NCBI GenBank assembly: GCA_034661035.1
Contig: JAYEKM010000008.1
Coordinates: 31,111-95,110, forward strand
Source of the DNA: JAGYLJ01 sp034661035
Lineage (GTDB): Bacteria > Patescibacteriota > Minisyncoccia > Phycocordibacterales > UBA12079
Direction of reading: 5' to 3'
Length of the DNA stretch: 64,000 bases
Part shown: positions 25,590 through 34,743 of the stretch, one piece after another
Layout of the letters: the number at the start of each line of letters is the position of its first letter
How positions within the stretch are numbered: the first letter of the stretch is position 1
The notes under the pieces: model-generated
The model's database searches: none
Told to the model about the DNA's origin: nothing
What the model saw: only the letters and a program-made list of their open reading frames with translations
Program-made: the position numbers and the translations under genes

Positions 25590-26488
25590 TAATAGTAAAA
25601 ATAATGGGAGGAGTAGGTAATCAAATGTTCCAATATGCTCTAGGAAAAAACTTGTCTTTCTTAAAAAACGTAGACGTAAAATTTGACATTACTTGGTTTG
25701 ATAAATTTGAAAAAGATACTGTCCCTCGTTATTACAGCTTACAAGAATTTAACATTACTGAAAAGATAGCAACCAAAAAAGAAATAGGGAAAATGGAAAA
25801 ATATAAAAAAATTAACGGTAGACGTAATTTTTTACACAATTTTTTCATAGCTAATGATTCTATTTACGTAAGAGAGAGAAGTACTAATTTCGATAAAAGA
25901 ATATTAGAGGTAAAAGATAATACATATTTGTATGGTTATTGGCAAAGCGAAAAATATTTTAAAAATGTGAGAGATATAGTTCGTAAAGAATTTGTTCTTA
26001 AAAACAAACCTAGTAATAACTTTAAAGAAAGTATTAAATTGATAAATGAATTTGATAATAATTCTGTATCAATACATATAAGACGTGGTGATTATACTCT
26101 TAATAAGATTAAAAAAACAATAGGACTATGCCCCTTAGATTATTATTATAAAGCAATCAAATTTATTAAAAAAAATATTAAAAATCCTATGTTTTTTATA
26201 TTTACAGATGATGTTGAATGGGTTAAAAAAAATTTAAGAATAAATGACTCTATAAAATTTATTTCCAGAAGCAAGGTGATAAGTACAGAAAGTAAAAATA
26301 AAGACTATGAAGAACTAATCTTAATGAGTAGATGTAAAAATAATATTATAGCAAACAGTTCTTTTGGTTGGTGGGGAGCTTGGTTAAATAATAATCCTAA
26401 TAAAATTGTTATTACTCCAAAACAGTGGTTTAAAAAACAAACAATGAACTCAGATGATATCCCTTTAAAATCTTGGTTAAGAATTTAA
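25586..26488 (+). CDS. GT11 family alpha-1,2-fucosyltransferase-like
   Basis: 300 aa. IMGGVGNQMFQYALGKNLS at the N-terminus and VSIHIRRGDY (about residues 156-165) are the GT11 hallmarks; HxRRGDY binds GDP-fucose. ANSSFGWWGAWLNNNPNKIVITPKQWF is the conserved C-terminal block. Overlaps the DUF268 gene by 4 bp. The exact deoxy sugar moved could be fucose or another GDP-sugar. Confidence 0.9.
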   Translation: MIIVKIMGGVGNQMFQYALGKNLSFLKNVDVKFDITWFDKFEKDTVPRYYSLQEFNITEKIATKKEIGKMEKYKKINGRRNFLHNFFIANDSIYVRERSTNFDKRILEVKDNTYLYGYWQSEKYFKNVRDIVRKEFVLKNKPSNNFKESIKLINEFDNNSVSIHIRRGDYTLNKIKKTIGLCPLDYYYKAIKFIKKNIKNPMFFIFTDDVEWVKKNLRINDSIKFISRSKVISTESKNKDYEELILMSRCKNNIIANSSFGWWGAWLNNNPNKIVITPKQWFKKQTMNSDDIPLKSWLRI

Positions 26489-26499
26489 AATTATATGAT

Positions 26500-27534
26500 A
26501 TGAAAACGAGATTAAAAAATCCAAAAGTTACTGTTATAATGCCAGTTTATAATAGTGAGAAATATTTAAGAAAAGCTATTGAAAGTATTCTTAATCAGAC
26601 TTTTACTGATTTTGAATTTTTAATTATTAACGATGGGTCAACAGACAGTAGTGAAGAAATAATTAAATCTTATGATGACCCAAGAATTAAATTCATAAAT
26701 AATCAAAAAAATATAGGAGTTGCAAAATCATCAAATATTGGCCTAAATTCAGCAAGGGGAGAATACATAGCCAAAATGGATTCTGACGATATAAGTCTTC
26801 CGAAAAGGTTAGAAATTCAGGTTAATTTTATGGATAAAAATTATAAAGTTGGGGCTATAGGAGGATGGGTTAAAATAATAGGAAAAAAATTTAAAAAATA
26901 TATTAAGACACCCTGCAATTTTGAAAAAATAAAAGCGACAATTCTATTTAAAAATGTATTAGCTAATCCAACAGCAATGATACGAAGTTCTGTGCTAACT
27001 AAACATAAAATAAGATACAATGAAAGTCTAAGACTTTCTGAAGATTATGATATGTGGACAAAAATTATTAGGTATTCCCCTATCATAAACCTAAATAAAA
27101 TCTTGTTATTCTATAGAATTCATCCAAAAAGTGTTAGTAGATTATACTCCGATGTTCAAACAAAAAAATCATCTGAAATAAAATTAAAACAATTAGAAAA
27201 TTTAAAAATTATACCGACAGAGGAAGAAAAGAATTTGCATATAAATACTTATAAACCAAGGGGTTTTGAAATAAGTAATTTTCTAAATAAGAAAGAGGCT
27301 TGGTTATTAAAACTGGTAAATCAAAATAAAAAAGTTGACTATGTGAAAGAATCTTACTTTTTAAAGATTGTAGGGAAACAATGGCTTTTAGCATGTAGCG
27401 TAAATGCAAATTATGATTTTAAAATTTTTAAGCTATTTTGGAAATCTGATTTAAGAAAGAAACTAGATTGGACTGATATAGAAAACTGGAAAATTTTAAC
27501 TCGTTTTTTCTTCAAATGTTTACTGAAAAACTAA
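26500..27534 (+). CDS. GT2 family glycosyltransferase
   Basis: About 344 aa starting MKTRLKNPKVTVIMPVYNS. GT-A fold: VTVIMPVYNSEKYLRKAIESIL, FLIINDGSTDSSEEII, GEYIAKMDSDDISLPKRL (DxDD metal motif near 100) and SEDYDMWTKI. It ends the plus-strand operon, overlapping the stop of a convergent GT2 gene by 4 bp. The in-frame ATG at 26473 would overlap the upstream coding end more and lacks a better SD. Confidence 0.85.
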   Translation: MKTRLKNPKVTVIMPVYNSEKYLRKAIESILNQTFTDFEFLIINDGSTDSSEEIIKSYDDPRIKFINNQKNIGVAKSSNIGLNSARGEYIAKMDSDDISLPKRLEIQVNFMDKNYKVGAIGGWVKIIGKKFKKYIKTPCNFEKIKATILFKNVLANPTAMIRSSVLTKHKIRYNESLRLSEDYDMWTKIIRYSPIINLNKILLFYRIHPKSVSRLYSDVQTKKSSEIKLKQLENLKIIPTEEEKNLHINTYKPRGFEISNFLNKKEAWLLKLVNQNKKVDYVKESYFLKIVGKQWLLACSVNANYDFKIFKLFWKSDLRKKLDWTDIENWKILTRFFFKCLLKN

Positions 27535-28454
27535 ATATTTTTAGTTTTAGGATACTTCTTAAGCTTTAAAATTCTGAATAACTTATATCCAAACCCCGAT
27601 AAAAACATACTCAGATAATGAGCAAAAACAGAAACCTTAAATTCCATTTGATAAACTTTTTTAAAAATTTCTTTAGCTTTTTTGTATTGACCATCATTTC
27701 TGTAATATTTTCCTAACATAAGTAAATGTTTAGCTAAAACTTTAGGTCTTTCTTCAAATTCCTTCTTAAATTTATTTAAGATCATCTCTCTCCCTTTTAT
27801 TCTTCTATCTAAATTTTTTCCCATTTGTTGATGGTCTAAGGACATCACCCGAACCAACGGTTTGTTTATACCGATGCCTTTATATTTATTTGCTATTCTA
27901 ATAATCCACTCAATATCAGTATGACTCGGGAACAATTCATCCATATAACCAATATCTTCAAATACCTTCTTCTTCACCATTAAAGTCACGGCAAGGAAAC
28001 CACTGAATTTAGCTAATGCCCTCTCATAATAATTGTCCATTCCGCTTGGAACAATAGAATCAATAGCCCCATGTTCATAAACCTGAGTAACAGCAGTAAA
28101 ACAAAAACCAGCCTCCTGATTTTTTTCAAAAGCATCAATTTGTAATCTCAATTTCTCTGGGAACCAAGTGTCATCATCGTCAAGAAAAGCAACAAATTCC
28201 CCTCTTGCATTTTTCATTCCAATATTTTTACCACCAGCACAATCCGTATTTTTATCATTCTGAATATATCTAATCCTTGAGTCATTAAAATTTTCCACTA
28301 TATCCTTAGCAGGAATTTTAACTCCATTATCAACCACGATAAGCTCAAAATCAGTAAAAGTTTGATTTAAGACACTTTGAATAGACTCTTTAACAAAATC
28401 AGGTCTATTATATGTTACAATCACCGCTGTAACTTTAGGTTTTAAATTATCCAT
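27531..28454 (-). CDS. GT2 family glycosyltransferase
   Basis: 307 aa. KVTAVIVTYNRPDFVKESIQSVL, FELIVVDNG, GEFVAFLDDDDTWFPEKL and HTDIEWIIRIANKY mark a GT-A fold GT2 enzyme. The C-terminal 70 residues form a basic helical tail (YKKAKEIFKKVY). Last gene of the long minus-strand glycan operon, with an 8-bp overlap with the preceding methyltransferase gene. Confidence 0.85.
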   Translation of the reverse strand: MDNLKPKVTAVIVTYNRPDFVKESIQSVLNQTFTDFELIVVDNGVKIPAKDIVENFNDSRIRYIQNDKNTDCAGGKNIGMKNARGEFVAFLDDDDTWFPEKLRLQIDAFEKNQEAGFCFTAVTQVYEHGAIDSIVPSGMDNYYERALAKFSGFLAVTLMVKKKVFEDIGYMDELFPSHTDIEWIIRIANKYKGIGINKPLVRVMSLDHQQMGKNLDRRIKGREMILNKFKKEFEERPKVLAKHLLMLGKYYRNDGQYKKAKEIFKKVYQMEFKVSVFAHYLSMFLSGFGYKLFRILKLKKYPKTKNI

Positions 28455-29172
28455 TATGTTTTTCCAAAATTAAAGTATAACCATTTCTTGTATATTTATA
28501 AAAACCAAGTAAAGAGATTATTTTTCTTATTACTTTCATAAATAAACTAACTATAAAATATTTTGAACCCCATTCCGAATCCGGAAGATCCCTTGTATAT
28601 CGGTAAACTAATTCTTTGACTATATACTTATCTGAAATAAAACCGCCGTCAGCCCCTGCAATCGTCTTTTTATTCCCCTTTTCGCTTTCCCTGCACATAT
28701 AGTTGATAATCCCCTCGGGGCCATAAGGTCTAATATGGGCAAGACCTTCATAGAACCTGTAGTCTAACAACGGAGCACTTATAACCAAGATTCCATTTTT
28801 CTCCAAAACCCTATCTATTTCCCTTAGAAAAACAAAAAAATCTTCCGTATTAAGGTGTTCTATCAAATGACTACAATGAATAAAATTGACCGCATTATTA
28901 TTAAAAGGCAATTTATCTGGAGCCTTATAGAGCACAGAATTTTCAACTTTTTTGAGAACTTCTGGGTCAGCATCCAAAAGAAAAACATTTTTATATTTAC
29001 TTCTTAGATTTAAATAGTCTGCAAAAAAACCATACCCACTACCGATGTCAACAACTACCCCTTCATCATCTTTTGATAAATATTTTCCAGCTAAATCATA
29101 AAAAAACGGTCTCTTATTAGTCGCGTACTTATTTCTTTCTTTTATTTTTTGTATAAAATTTTTATTTTTCAC
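28447..29172 (-). CDS. Class I SAM-dependent methyltransferase
   Basis: 241 aa. SAM-binding loop VVDIGSGYGFFADYL (about 38-52), acidic residue in VFLLDADPEVLK and motif FIHCSHLIEHLNTEDFF are typical methyltransferase_11-type signatures. A C-terminal aromatic/basic helix (VIRKIISLLGFYKY) could touch the membrane. Sits among glycosyltransferases, so a sugar or lipid-linked glycan is the likely substrate. Confidence 0.8.
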   Translation of the reverse strand: MKNKNFIQKIKERNKYATNKRPFFYDLAGKYLSKDDEGVVVDIGSGYGFFADYLNLRSKYKNVFLLDADPEVLKKVENSVLYKAPDKLPFNNNAVNFIHCSHLIEHLNTEDFFVFLREIDRVLEKNGILVISAPLLDYRFYEGLAHIRPYGPEGIINYMCRESEKGNKKTIAGADGGFISDKYIVKELVYRYTRDLPDSEWGSKYFIVSLFMKVIRKIISLLGFYKYTRNGYTLILEKHNG

Positions 29173-29179
29173 GATATTC

Positions 29180-29911
29180 TTATTTTGGGTTAACTCTTGT
29201 TTTGTGTTGCTTATGCAAAAAGTATTTATTTCTTCTAGAATCTCCTTTCATATACACAAAATCTAACTTACTTCTCCAAGCTGAATAATTAAAACTTAAT
29301 TGGTCTCGACGACTATTGTTTTCGATCTCATTCCACCAAATATTCATTGTGTTAATGATATCTTTTTCATTATGTCTTCTCAAAATTACCATGCTGGAAA
29401 CCAAGCCGTTGTGTTCTGGATACCCTTCATTTCTATACTTTTCAATCTGATTTTTTATTAAATTAGAATCATCTTTATAATTACCTTCATTGTTCATTTG
29501 GATAAGTTTTTCCGCTTCAGTATATATACAATCATAACATTGATTTTTATCTTTTTTCCAAAAAAGCTTAAAAAATCTTCTTGTTAATTGAGTATGGTCA
29601 AAAATTGTCAAATTTACTTTTGATAAGTATTTTTTTATTAACTGGTTAACATCCCCTCTGACAACCATGTTTCCATCTACCCAAACACTATATTCATATT
29701 TTGGTAAAAATTTATGAGGTAACACTTTATACATTCTCGCATTTCTAACAGGATCATTAAAAGTTTGTTCAACTTTTCTTACTTCCCAAATATCAGACTG
29801 AAAATCGCTGTCAGTAAAACATATAAAATCACAGTTATCGGGAATAAATTCTGGCTCAGTTAAATTATCTTTTCCACCAAAAATAGCTGTATAAATTACT
29901 GTTTTATTCAT
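29180..29911 (-). CDS. DUF616/TOD1-like glycosyltransferase-domain protein
   Basis: 243 aa. TVIYTAIFGGKDNLTEPEFIPDNCDFICFTD, NARMYKVLPHKFLPKYEYSVWVDGNMVV and EHNGLVSSMVILRRHN are the conserved blocks of DUF616 (TOD1/MUCI70-like) putative hexosyltransferases. VWVDGN takes the place of a DxD. Overlaps the upstream GT4 gene by 8 bp. Confidence 0.75.
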   Translation of the reverse strand: MNKTVIYTAIFGGKDNLTEPEFIPDNCDFICFTDSDFQSDIWEVRKVEQTFNDPVRNARMYKVLPHKFLPKYEYSVWVDGNMVVRGDVNQLIKKYLSKVNLTIFDHTQLTRRFFKLFWKKDKNQCYDCIYTEAEKLIQMNNEGNYKDDSNLIKNQIEKYRNEGYPEHNGLVSSMVILRRHNEKDIINTMNIWWNEIENNSRRDQLSFNYSAWRSKLDFVYMKGDSRRNKYFLHKQHKTRVNPK

Positions 29912-31040
29912 GTTTATTTATAAAATTTAAAATATTCTGAGCTCTTTTGTCCCAAGTATAATTTTGAACATCAGAGTAAGCCTGTTGTGATATTCTATCA
30001 GCTTTATCCTTATTTTGTAATATGTCTTTAATTCCTTTTATCAGACTTCCCACATTATCAGGCTGAATAAACAAACAGTTGCCATCATTTAATACTTCTC
30101 TCATTGCGGGTAAGTCCGAGGCTACGATAGGTCTTTTACTCGCCATATACTCAAACATTTTCATTGGTGAAGTATAGTAGGTATGATACTGAAATTTAGA
30201 ATAATTCATGATTAAAACATCTGAGGCCCTATAACTATAGATAACTTTATCATATGGTAAATGGGCTATTATTTTATAGTCTTCTTTAGATATTCTGGAA
30301 TCTTCTAATAACTTTTTTACTTTACTCACATTATCTTCGCCAACACCAACAATCAAAAGAAAAGAATCTTTTTTTCTAATAAAAACTTCTGGGAAAGCCT
30401 TAATTAAATCATCAACCCCTTTATTTCCTTTTCCAAAGGTTACATATTTACCAATGTATCCGATAATATTTTTGTCTTGAGGTAAGTTTAATTTATTTCT
30501 TGCCTCTTTTTGGGGAATCTTAATATTAAATTTATTTAGATCAACAGCGTCAGAAGCCACTAAAATTTTATCTGATAAGACACCATTTTCAATTAAGTCT
30601 TTTTTAAGAAAACTAGTGATAGCCACAACCTTGAAAATTCTTTTAAAAATTATTTTGTGAAAAAATGTAATTTTTTTTGGAAAATTATGAATTTCATAGA
30701 TAAAGTTTTTAAAAAATAAACCTGTCAACTGCTCTCTAGTATAAACAAAATCATACCTCTGAGAAAAAAGGTAAGCTCTTATTTTTAACAGATAAAGTAA
30801 AGTCTGTGCAAGAAAACCAATTTTACCAAGCCATAATAAACTTGGTCTGGAAATTTCTTTAATTTTGAAATTAGCTTTAATATTATAAAATTTAAACAAA
30901 TTAACTTTGTCTTTTTGTTTAGGAACAATTAACTCTACCTCAACACCCTTATCCGCAAAAGCTTTGCACATCTGAGTAATCTGAATTCCAAGAGCGTTTT
31001 TAGTAGGGATATTATAACTAGATAAATAAATTACCTTCAT
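29904..31040 (-). CDS. GT4 family glycosyltransferase
   Basis: 378 aa GT-B enzyme. The N-terminal acceptor domain starts VIYLSSYNIPTKNALGIQITQMCKAF. The donor domain has NIIGYIGKYVTFGKGNKGVDDLI, LLIVGVGEDN and FEYMASKRPIVASDLPAMREVL with the EX7E-type arrangement. Start codon touches the end of the upstream methyltransferase gene, so translationally coupled. Confidence 0.85.
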   Translation of the reverse strand: MKVIYLSSYNIPTKNALGIQITQMCKAFADKGVEVELIVPKQKDKVNLFKFYNIKANFKIKEISRPSLLWLGKIGFLAQTLLYLLKIRAYLFSQRYDFVYTREQLTGLFFKNFIYEIHNFPKKITFFHKIIFKRIFKVVAITSFLKKDLIENGVLSDKILVASDAVDLNKFNIKIPQKEARNKLNLPQDKNIIGYIGKYVTFGKGNKGVDDLIKAFPEVFIRKKDSFLLIVGVGEDNVSKVKKLLEDSRISKEDYKIIAHLPYDKVIYSYRASDVLIMNYSKFQYHTYYTSPMKMFEYMASKRPIVASDLPAMREVLNDGNCLFIQPDNVGSLIKGIKDILQNKDKADRISQQAYSDVQNYTWDKRAQNILNFINKHE

Positions 31041-31711
31041 TATTTTGTTATATTAATCAAATCATGATAATAACTGTCCCCTTCCCATTCTTTTAACTTT
31101 TTTTCTGGATATTTAAAATCAGAAATATTTTCAGCAACGATATAAATATGTGGTGAAAAAACTGAAGTAAATATTTTATCTAAAAGTTTTGAACCAAATA
31201 CAAAAGACTTAATCTCTTTTATCTCCCAACCAGCTCTTTCAACCGTTAATTCTAAGCTTTTTTTTGTGAAAAAATTAATGTGATTACTAGCTAGCGACCC
31301 TCTGAATTTGTTTAAACTTAATAAAAAATTAAATTTAGGAATAATAGGAACTCCTAGAATCAAAGTCGTATCTTTCTTAGCTATTTTTTTTAATTTTATT
31401 AAAAAAGAGTGAGGAGACAAAAGATGTTCAAATAAATTATTAGCCCAAACAATTTCAAAGTCGCTGTCTATGTTTAGTTGATCTATTAATTCAGCATTAC
31501 CTAAAACAATATTTCTATTATTCTCTTTTCCAAAATCCACTTCTTCTTGTGTTGTTGTAATACCCAAACTTTTTTCTCCAAAATTATCCAAGAAATCACC
31601 ATTTCCACAGCCAATATCTAAAAGTTTTTTATTACTTAAATCAAAACTATTCAATATCCGATTAAAAGTTTTTGATTTTTTAACTTTATTTAAGCTTTCT
31701 TGTACTTCCAT
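31040..31711 (-). CDS. Class I SAM-dependent methyltransferase
   Basis: 223 aa. KLLDIGCGNGDFLDNFG (SAM loop, about 28-44), EIVWANNLFEHLLSPHSFLIKL and TLILGVPIIPKFNF are typical of the methyltransferase_11/23 group in glycan loci. Followed 1-2 bp later by the next genes on both sides. Substrate unknown. Confidence 0.8.
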   Translation of the reverse strand: MEVQESLNKVKKSKTFNRILNSFDLSNKKLLDIGCGNGDFLDNFGEKSLGITTTQEEVDFGKENNRNIVLGNAELIDQLNIDSDFEIVWANNLFEHLLSPHSFLIKLKKIAKKDTTLILGVPIIPKFNFLLSLNKFRGSLASNHINFFTKKSLELTVERAGWEIKEIKSFVFGSKLLDKIFTSVFSPHIYIVAENISDFKYPEKKLKEWEGDSYYHDLINITK

Positions 31712-31712
31712 A

Positions 31713-32357
31713 TTATTTTTTTCTTATTTTTATTATAGATTGAAAAACGAAAACCTTCGGAAATATTTTACTTAAAAATTGAGGGATTTTTGGATGCATA
31801 AGATTATTCTGTTCAGTCACTTTAAAACCATTCTCTCTGACAAAATTAAGGAGAGAACTATGAGAGAAAAAATGAACATGTCCTTTATCAAAAACACCTG
31901 TTTCGGTATAATCAAATTTACCAAAAAACATTTTAAACCTATTAGAAAATACCAAAAAGTTTGGGGTGGTTATTACAGCAAAACCATCATCGTTTAGAAC
32001 TCTTTTAATTTTTTTAATAACCTTTTTTGGATTAAACAAATGTTCAATAACTTCTGTTATTAAAACAATATCAAAATAATTATCATCAAAAGGGATTTTT
32101 TCTTCTTGAACATCTAGAGATATAGCTTCATCTAATTTTTTCCTAGCTTCTTTGATTTGATTCTCTGAAATATCAATACCAACTACTTTATTAGCCTCTT
32201 TCTCTTTAAACTTAGAACCTAAATAACCATCGGCACAACCAATATCCAAAATTCTTTTGCTTTTTACATCACCACACAATTCTAAAACTCTTCTTTCTCG
32301 AGAAAAACTTACTTCATAACCTATATCTTTATTATAGTGATCTTTATATATATTCAT
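31713..32357 (-). CDS. Class I SAM-dependent methyltransferase
   Basis: 214 aa. RILDIGCADGYLGSKF (about 35-50), VVGIDISENQIKEARK and FDIVLITEVIEHLFNPKKVIKKI define the SAM fold. VHFFSHSSLLNFVRENGFKV is the common C-terminal segment. Paired with the neighbouring methyltransferase (31040-31711), but the two share only family-level features. Confidence 0.82.
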   Translation of the reverse strand: MNIYKDHYNKDIGYEVSFSRERRVLELCGDVKSKRILDIGCADGYLGSKFKEKEANKVVGIDISENQIKEARKKLDEAISLDVQEEKIPFDDNYFDIVLITEVIEHLFNPKKVIKKIKRVLNDDGFAVITTPNFLVFSNRFKMFFGKFDYTETGVFDKGHVHFFSHSSLLNFVRENGFKVTEQNNLMHPKIPQFLSKIFPKVFVFQSIIKIRKK

Positions 32358-32359
32358 AA

Positions 32360-33409
32360 TTATTTAACCAAATTTTCAGCAATTTCCTTTACTTTCTTGC
32401 CTAAAATAGACACTTTTACCTCTTTAGTAAATTTATTGTAACTATTTTGAGCCAAATAATCCATCTTTTCAGGATTACCTTTTAAATCTAAGATGGCTTT
32501 AGCTAATTCTTCAGAATTGGCAGTTGGAATCAACAATAAATCATTGTCACCAAATAACTCTCTGACAGCAACAGTATCAGCTGTTATTAATGGTTTTTTT
32601 AAAGCAACAGCATCAAAAACTTTATTTGGTATAACTCTTCTTGTTTTTTCTGTATTTCCAAAAATACCTAAGCAAATGTCCGATTGTGATATTAACTCTA
32701 ATAATTCTGTATAAGAAACATCATCAATAAAATTAATATTAGAGAAATTTTTATTCTTATAATTTCTCTTTATCTTTGAACCGACAATGTTAAATTGGAT
32801 ATTTTTGTCACTCTGCAACTTCTCGGCTGCTCCCAATATATATTTGATACCTTGCAACGGAATAAGAAACCCATAAAAAATTATGGAGAATTTATTACTA
32901 TTTATTTTTCTAGAAAAAGAAAAATTTTCAGCGGAGGAACCAACAAAAATTCTTGTAAATTTTTCTTTTTTTAAGCCAAATTCCTCAACAAAATACTTAA
33001 TATGTTCATTAGTATCTAAAATAACTTTGTCTGCTAGTTTACAAGACAGTTTATCCATAAACCAAAAATATTTTGCCTTTAAACTTCCTTTCTTAGTGTT
33101 TTTTCTATCAAAGACAGTGGAGTCATAAATAGAGACAAAAGCGTCAAAAATAATGGATTTCCTCGTCAAAAATTTAGCCAGAACAGCCGAATGCCATCCG
33201 GGGAAAGCAACAAATAGTACATCATAATCTTTTCTGATTTTCCAATGTCGTCTAATTAAATCGAAGTATTTCTTAATCCCCTTCAGCTCTGTACGGCACT
33301 CAATCACTTTTACATCATTTTCTTTTAAACCCTGAATAAGCACCCTGTTACGAGAATAATTTGGATCGTAGATCCCAAAAAAACAAATTGTTAAATTTTT
33401 ATTTTCCAT
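32360..33409 (-). CDS. Glycosyltransferase (GT4-like GT-B)
   Basis: 349 aa. N-terminal LTICFFGIYDPNYSRNRVLIQGLKENDVKVIECR; donor-side ILGAAEKL, IQFNIVGSK, FDAVALKKPLITADTVAVRELFGDNDLLLIP. The pattern matches GT4 enzymes that use nucleotide-sugar donors, with the usual Glu-rich region replaced in part (FDAVALKKP). Part of the minus-strand operon, 1 bp from the next gene. Confidence 0.78.
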   Translation of the reverse strand: MENKNLTICFFGIYDPNYSRNRVLIQGLKENDVKVIECRTELKGIKKYFDLIRRHWKIRKDYDVLFVAFPGWHSAVLAKFLTRKSIIFDAFVSIYDSTVFDRKNTKKGSLKAKYFWFMDKLSCKLADKVILDTNEHIKYFVEEFGLKKEKFTRIFVGSSAENFSFSRKINSNKFSIIFYGFLIPLQGIKYILGAAEKLQSDKNIQFNIVGSKIKRNYKNKNFSNINFIDDVSYTELLELISQSDICLGIFGNTEKTRRVIPNKVFDAVALKKPLITADTVAVRELFGDNDLLLIPTANSEELAKAILDLKGNPEKMDYLAQNSYNKFTKEVKVSILGKKVKEIAENLVK

Positions 33410-33410
33410 C

Positions 33411-34466
33411 TTATTTTTGATAGATAAAGATAATTTTTTTAATAAGGTCCTCTAGATTGTGACTCCTTTCAACCTCTTTTCTTAAATCTAATTTAATTTT
33501 TTCCTTTTCGTGTTCAGACAGATTAATTATTCCTATTATTTTTTGTGATAAATCAGAGCTATCTTTTAATTTAAAGAATAATTTATCTTGGTGGACACCA
33601 AAAACATTCTTTGATGAATCATTACTAGAAATTGTTATTAAGCCACAGGACATAGCTTCCAAGATAGTTTTGTCTAAACTGCCCGTATGACTAGTATTTA
33701 CAAATAAGTTAGACTCTTGCAAATAATTAACAATATTATTTGTAGGGACTGGGCCAATAAAATTTATTACCTCTTCTAAGCCGTCATTTTTAACTTTCTT
33801 TTTTAAGCTTTCCAAGTATTTTTCTTGACCTGCTTTACCCACACCCCCAATAATATCTAATTCAATTTTTGAATTATATTTTTGCAAGATTTTTATTGCG
33901 TCAATTAATGTCTCATAATCTTTGATAGGAGAAATCCTACCAACGGTAACAACCCGAAAGGCCTTATTTTTAATAAGGCTATCTTTACTTATAAATTGTT
34001 CTACATCAATTCCATGCCCTGTGATATTTAATTTCTTAGTTTTCAAACGAAACGATTCGGGAGTAGCTGAAAAAATAATATAAGTTAATTTTTCGGCCAA
34101 TCTTAGCTTTAAATCGACACTTTTATGCATATACCAAAGTCCTATCTTTTTACCCATTAAACGCCAAAATAAGCCTCCTAGAACAATATACTCCGGGTTC
34201 ATATGAACAAAGACGTTATCGTAATTTTTTCGTTCAGACCAAATATACTTATAAAAATTAAAAGCATACTTAAGGCGTGATTTCCCCTGTTCCTTTCCTA
34301 AGGATAAGACTTTCACATTATTAGGTAAGTCGTAATCCCTTGCCTCTAAGGCTATTACGATTACCTGTTCACAGTGTTTTGCAAATTCATTAACCCACCC
34401 ATGAAAAAAACCGAGGACACCATCATCATTTTTATCTACTTTTTGTGTAAGTATTAATAGTTTCAT
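33411..34466 (-). CDS. GT4 family glycosyltransferase
   Basis: 351 aa. LLILTQKVDKNDDGVLGFFHGWVNEFAKHC, HVHMNPEYI-like acceptor region, VVTVGRISPIKDYETLIDAI (about 186-205), LDIIGGVGKAGQEKYL and GSLDKTILEAMSCGLITISSN carry the GT4 donor-binding signature. Its ATG overlaps the stop of the GIY-YIG gene (ATGA-type), so translation may now depend on that inserted gene. Confidence 0.85.
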   Translation of the reverse strand: MKLLILTQKVDKNDDGVLGFFHGWVNEFAKHCEQVIVIALEARDYDLPNNVKVLSLGKEQGKSRLKYAFNFYKYIWSERKNYDNVFVHMNPEYIVLGGLFWRLMGKKIGLWYMHKSVDLKLRLAEKLTYIIFSATPESFRLKTKKLNITGHGIDVEQFISKDSLIKNKAFRVVTVGRISPIKDYETLIDAIKILQKYNSKIELDIIGGVGKAGQEKYLESLKKKVKNDGLEEVINFIGPVPTNNIVNYLQESNLFVNTSHTGSLDKTILEAMSCGLITISSNDSSKNVFGVHQDKLFFKLKDSSDLSQKIIGIINLSEHEKEKIKLDLRKEVERSHNLEDLIKKIIFIYQK

Positions 34467-34726
34467 ATTTTAGAATTAATGAAATACGATTTGAGCCTAT
34501 TTTGTAAAAACATTCTACCATGGTAAGTCTTCAAATACTTCTCTCTTTTTATAGCATCATCTTCATCTAAACATGATTCATAATACAATAAAATTAAAGG
34601 TTTTCTATGTTTAGTTGAATTCACCAGACCTGTATTATGTTGCTCAAATCTTAATTTTAAATTTTTTGTAGCTCCTGTATACCATTTACCATCTTTTTCG
34701 CTTTGTATTATGTGAGTATATATCAT
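34463..34726 (-). CDS. GIY-YIG domain endonuclease (UPF0213/YhbQ-like)
   Basis: 87 aa. MIYTHIIQSEKDGKWYTGATKNLKLRFEQHN covers the modified GIY (YTH) and YIG (YTG) strands and the conserved Arg. KHRKPLILLYYESCLDEDDAIKREKYLKT contains the catalytic Glu region. Likely a small DNA endonuclease. It overlaps both neighbouring glycosyltransferase genes by 4 bp, as expected for a translationally coupled insertion into an operon. Two decayed relatives lie at 3572-3748 and 7796-7980. Confidence 0.88.
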   Translation of the reverse strand: MIYTHIIQSEKDGKWYTGATKNLKLRFEQHNTGLVNSTKHRKPLILLYYESCLDEDDAIKREKYLKTYHGRMFLQNRLKSYFINSKI

Positions 34727-34743
34727 AAAGTCTCTAACGGGAC
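34463..34743 (-). mobile_element. Intact GIY-YIG element inserted between two GT4 genes (copy A4)
   Basis: The left end on the minus strand is GTCCCGTTAGAGAC (34743-34730), matching the ends of copies at 43988 and 62489. The body is the GIY-YIG gene. The right end (CGTATTTCATTAATTCTAA) is a degenerate version of the usual TTATTTAACAGGG end. The left end supplies the last residues VPLETL and TGA stop of the upstream GT4 gene. Confidence 0.65.
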
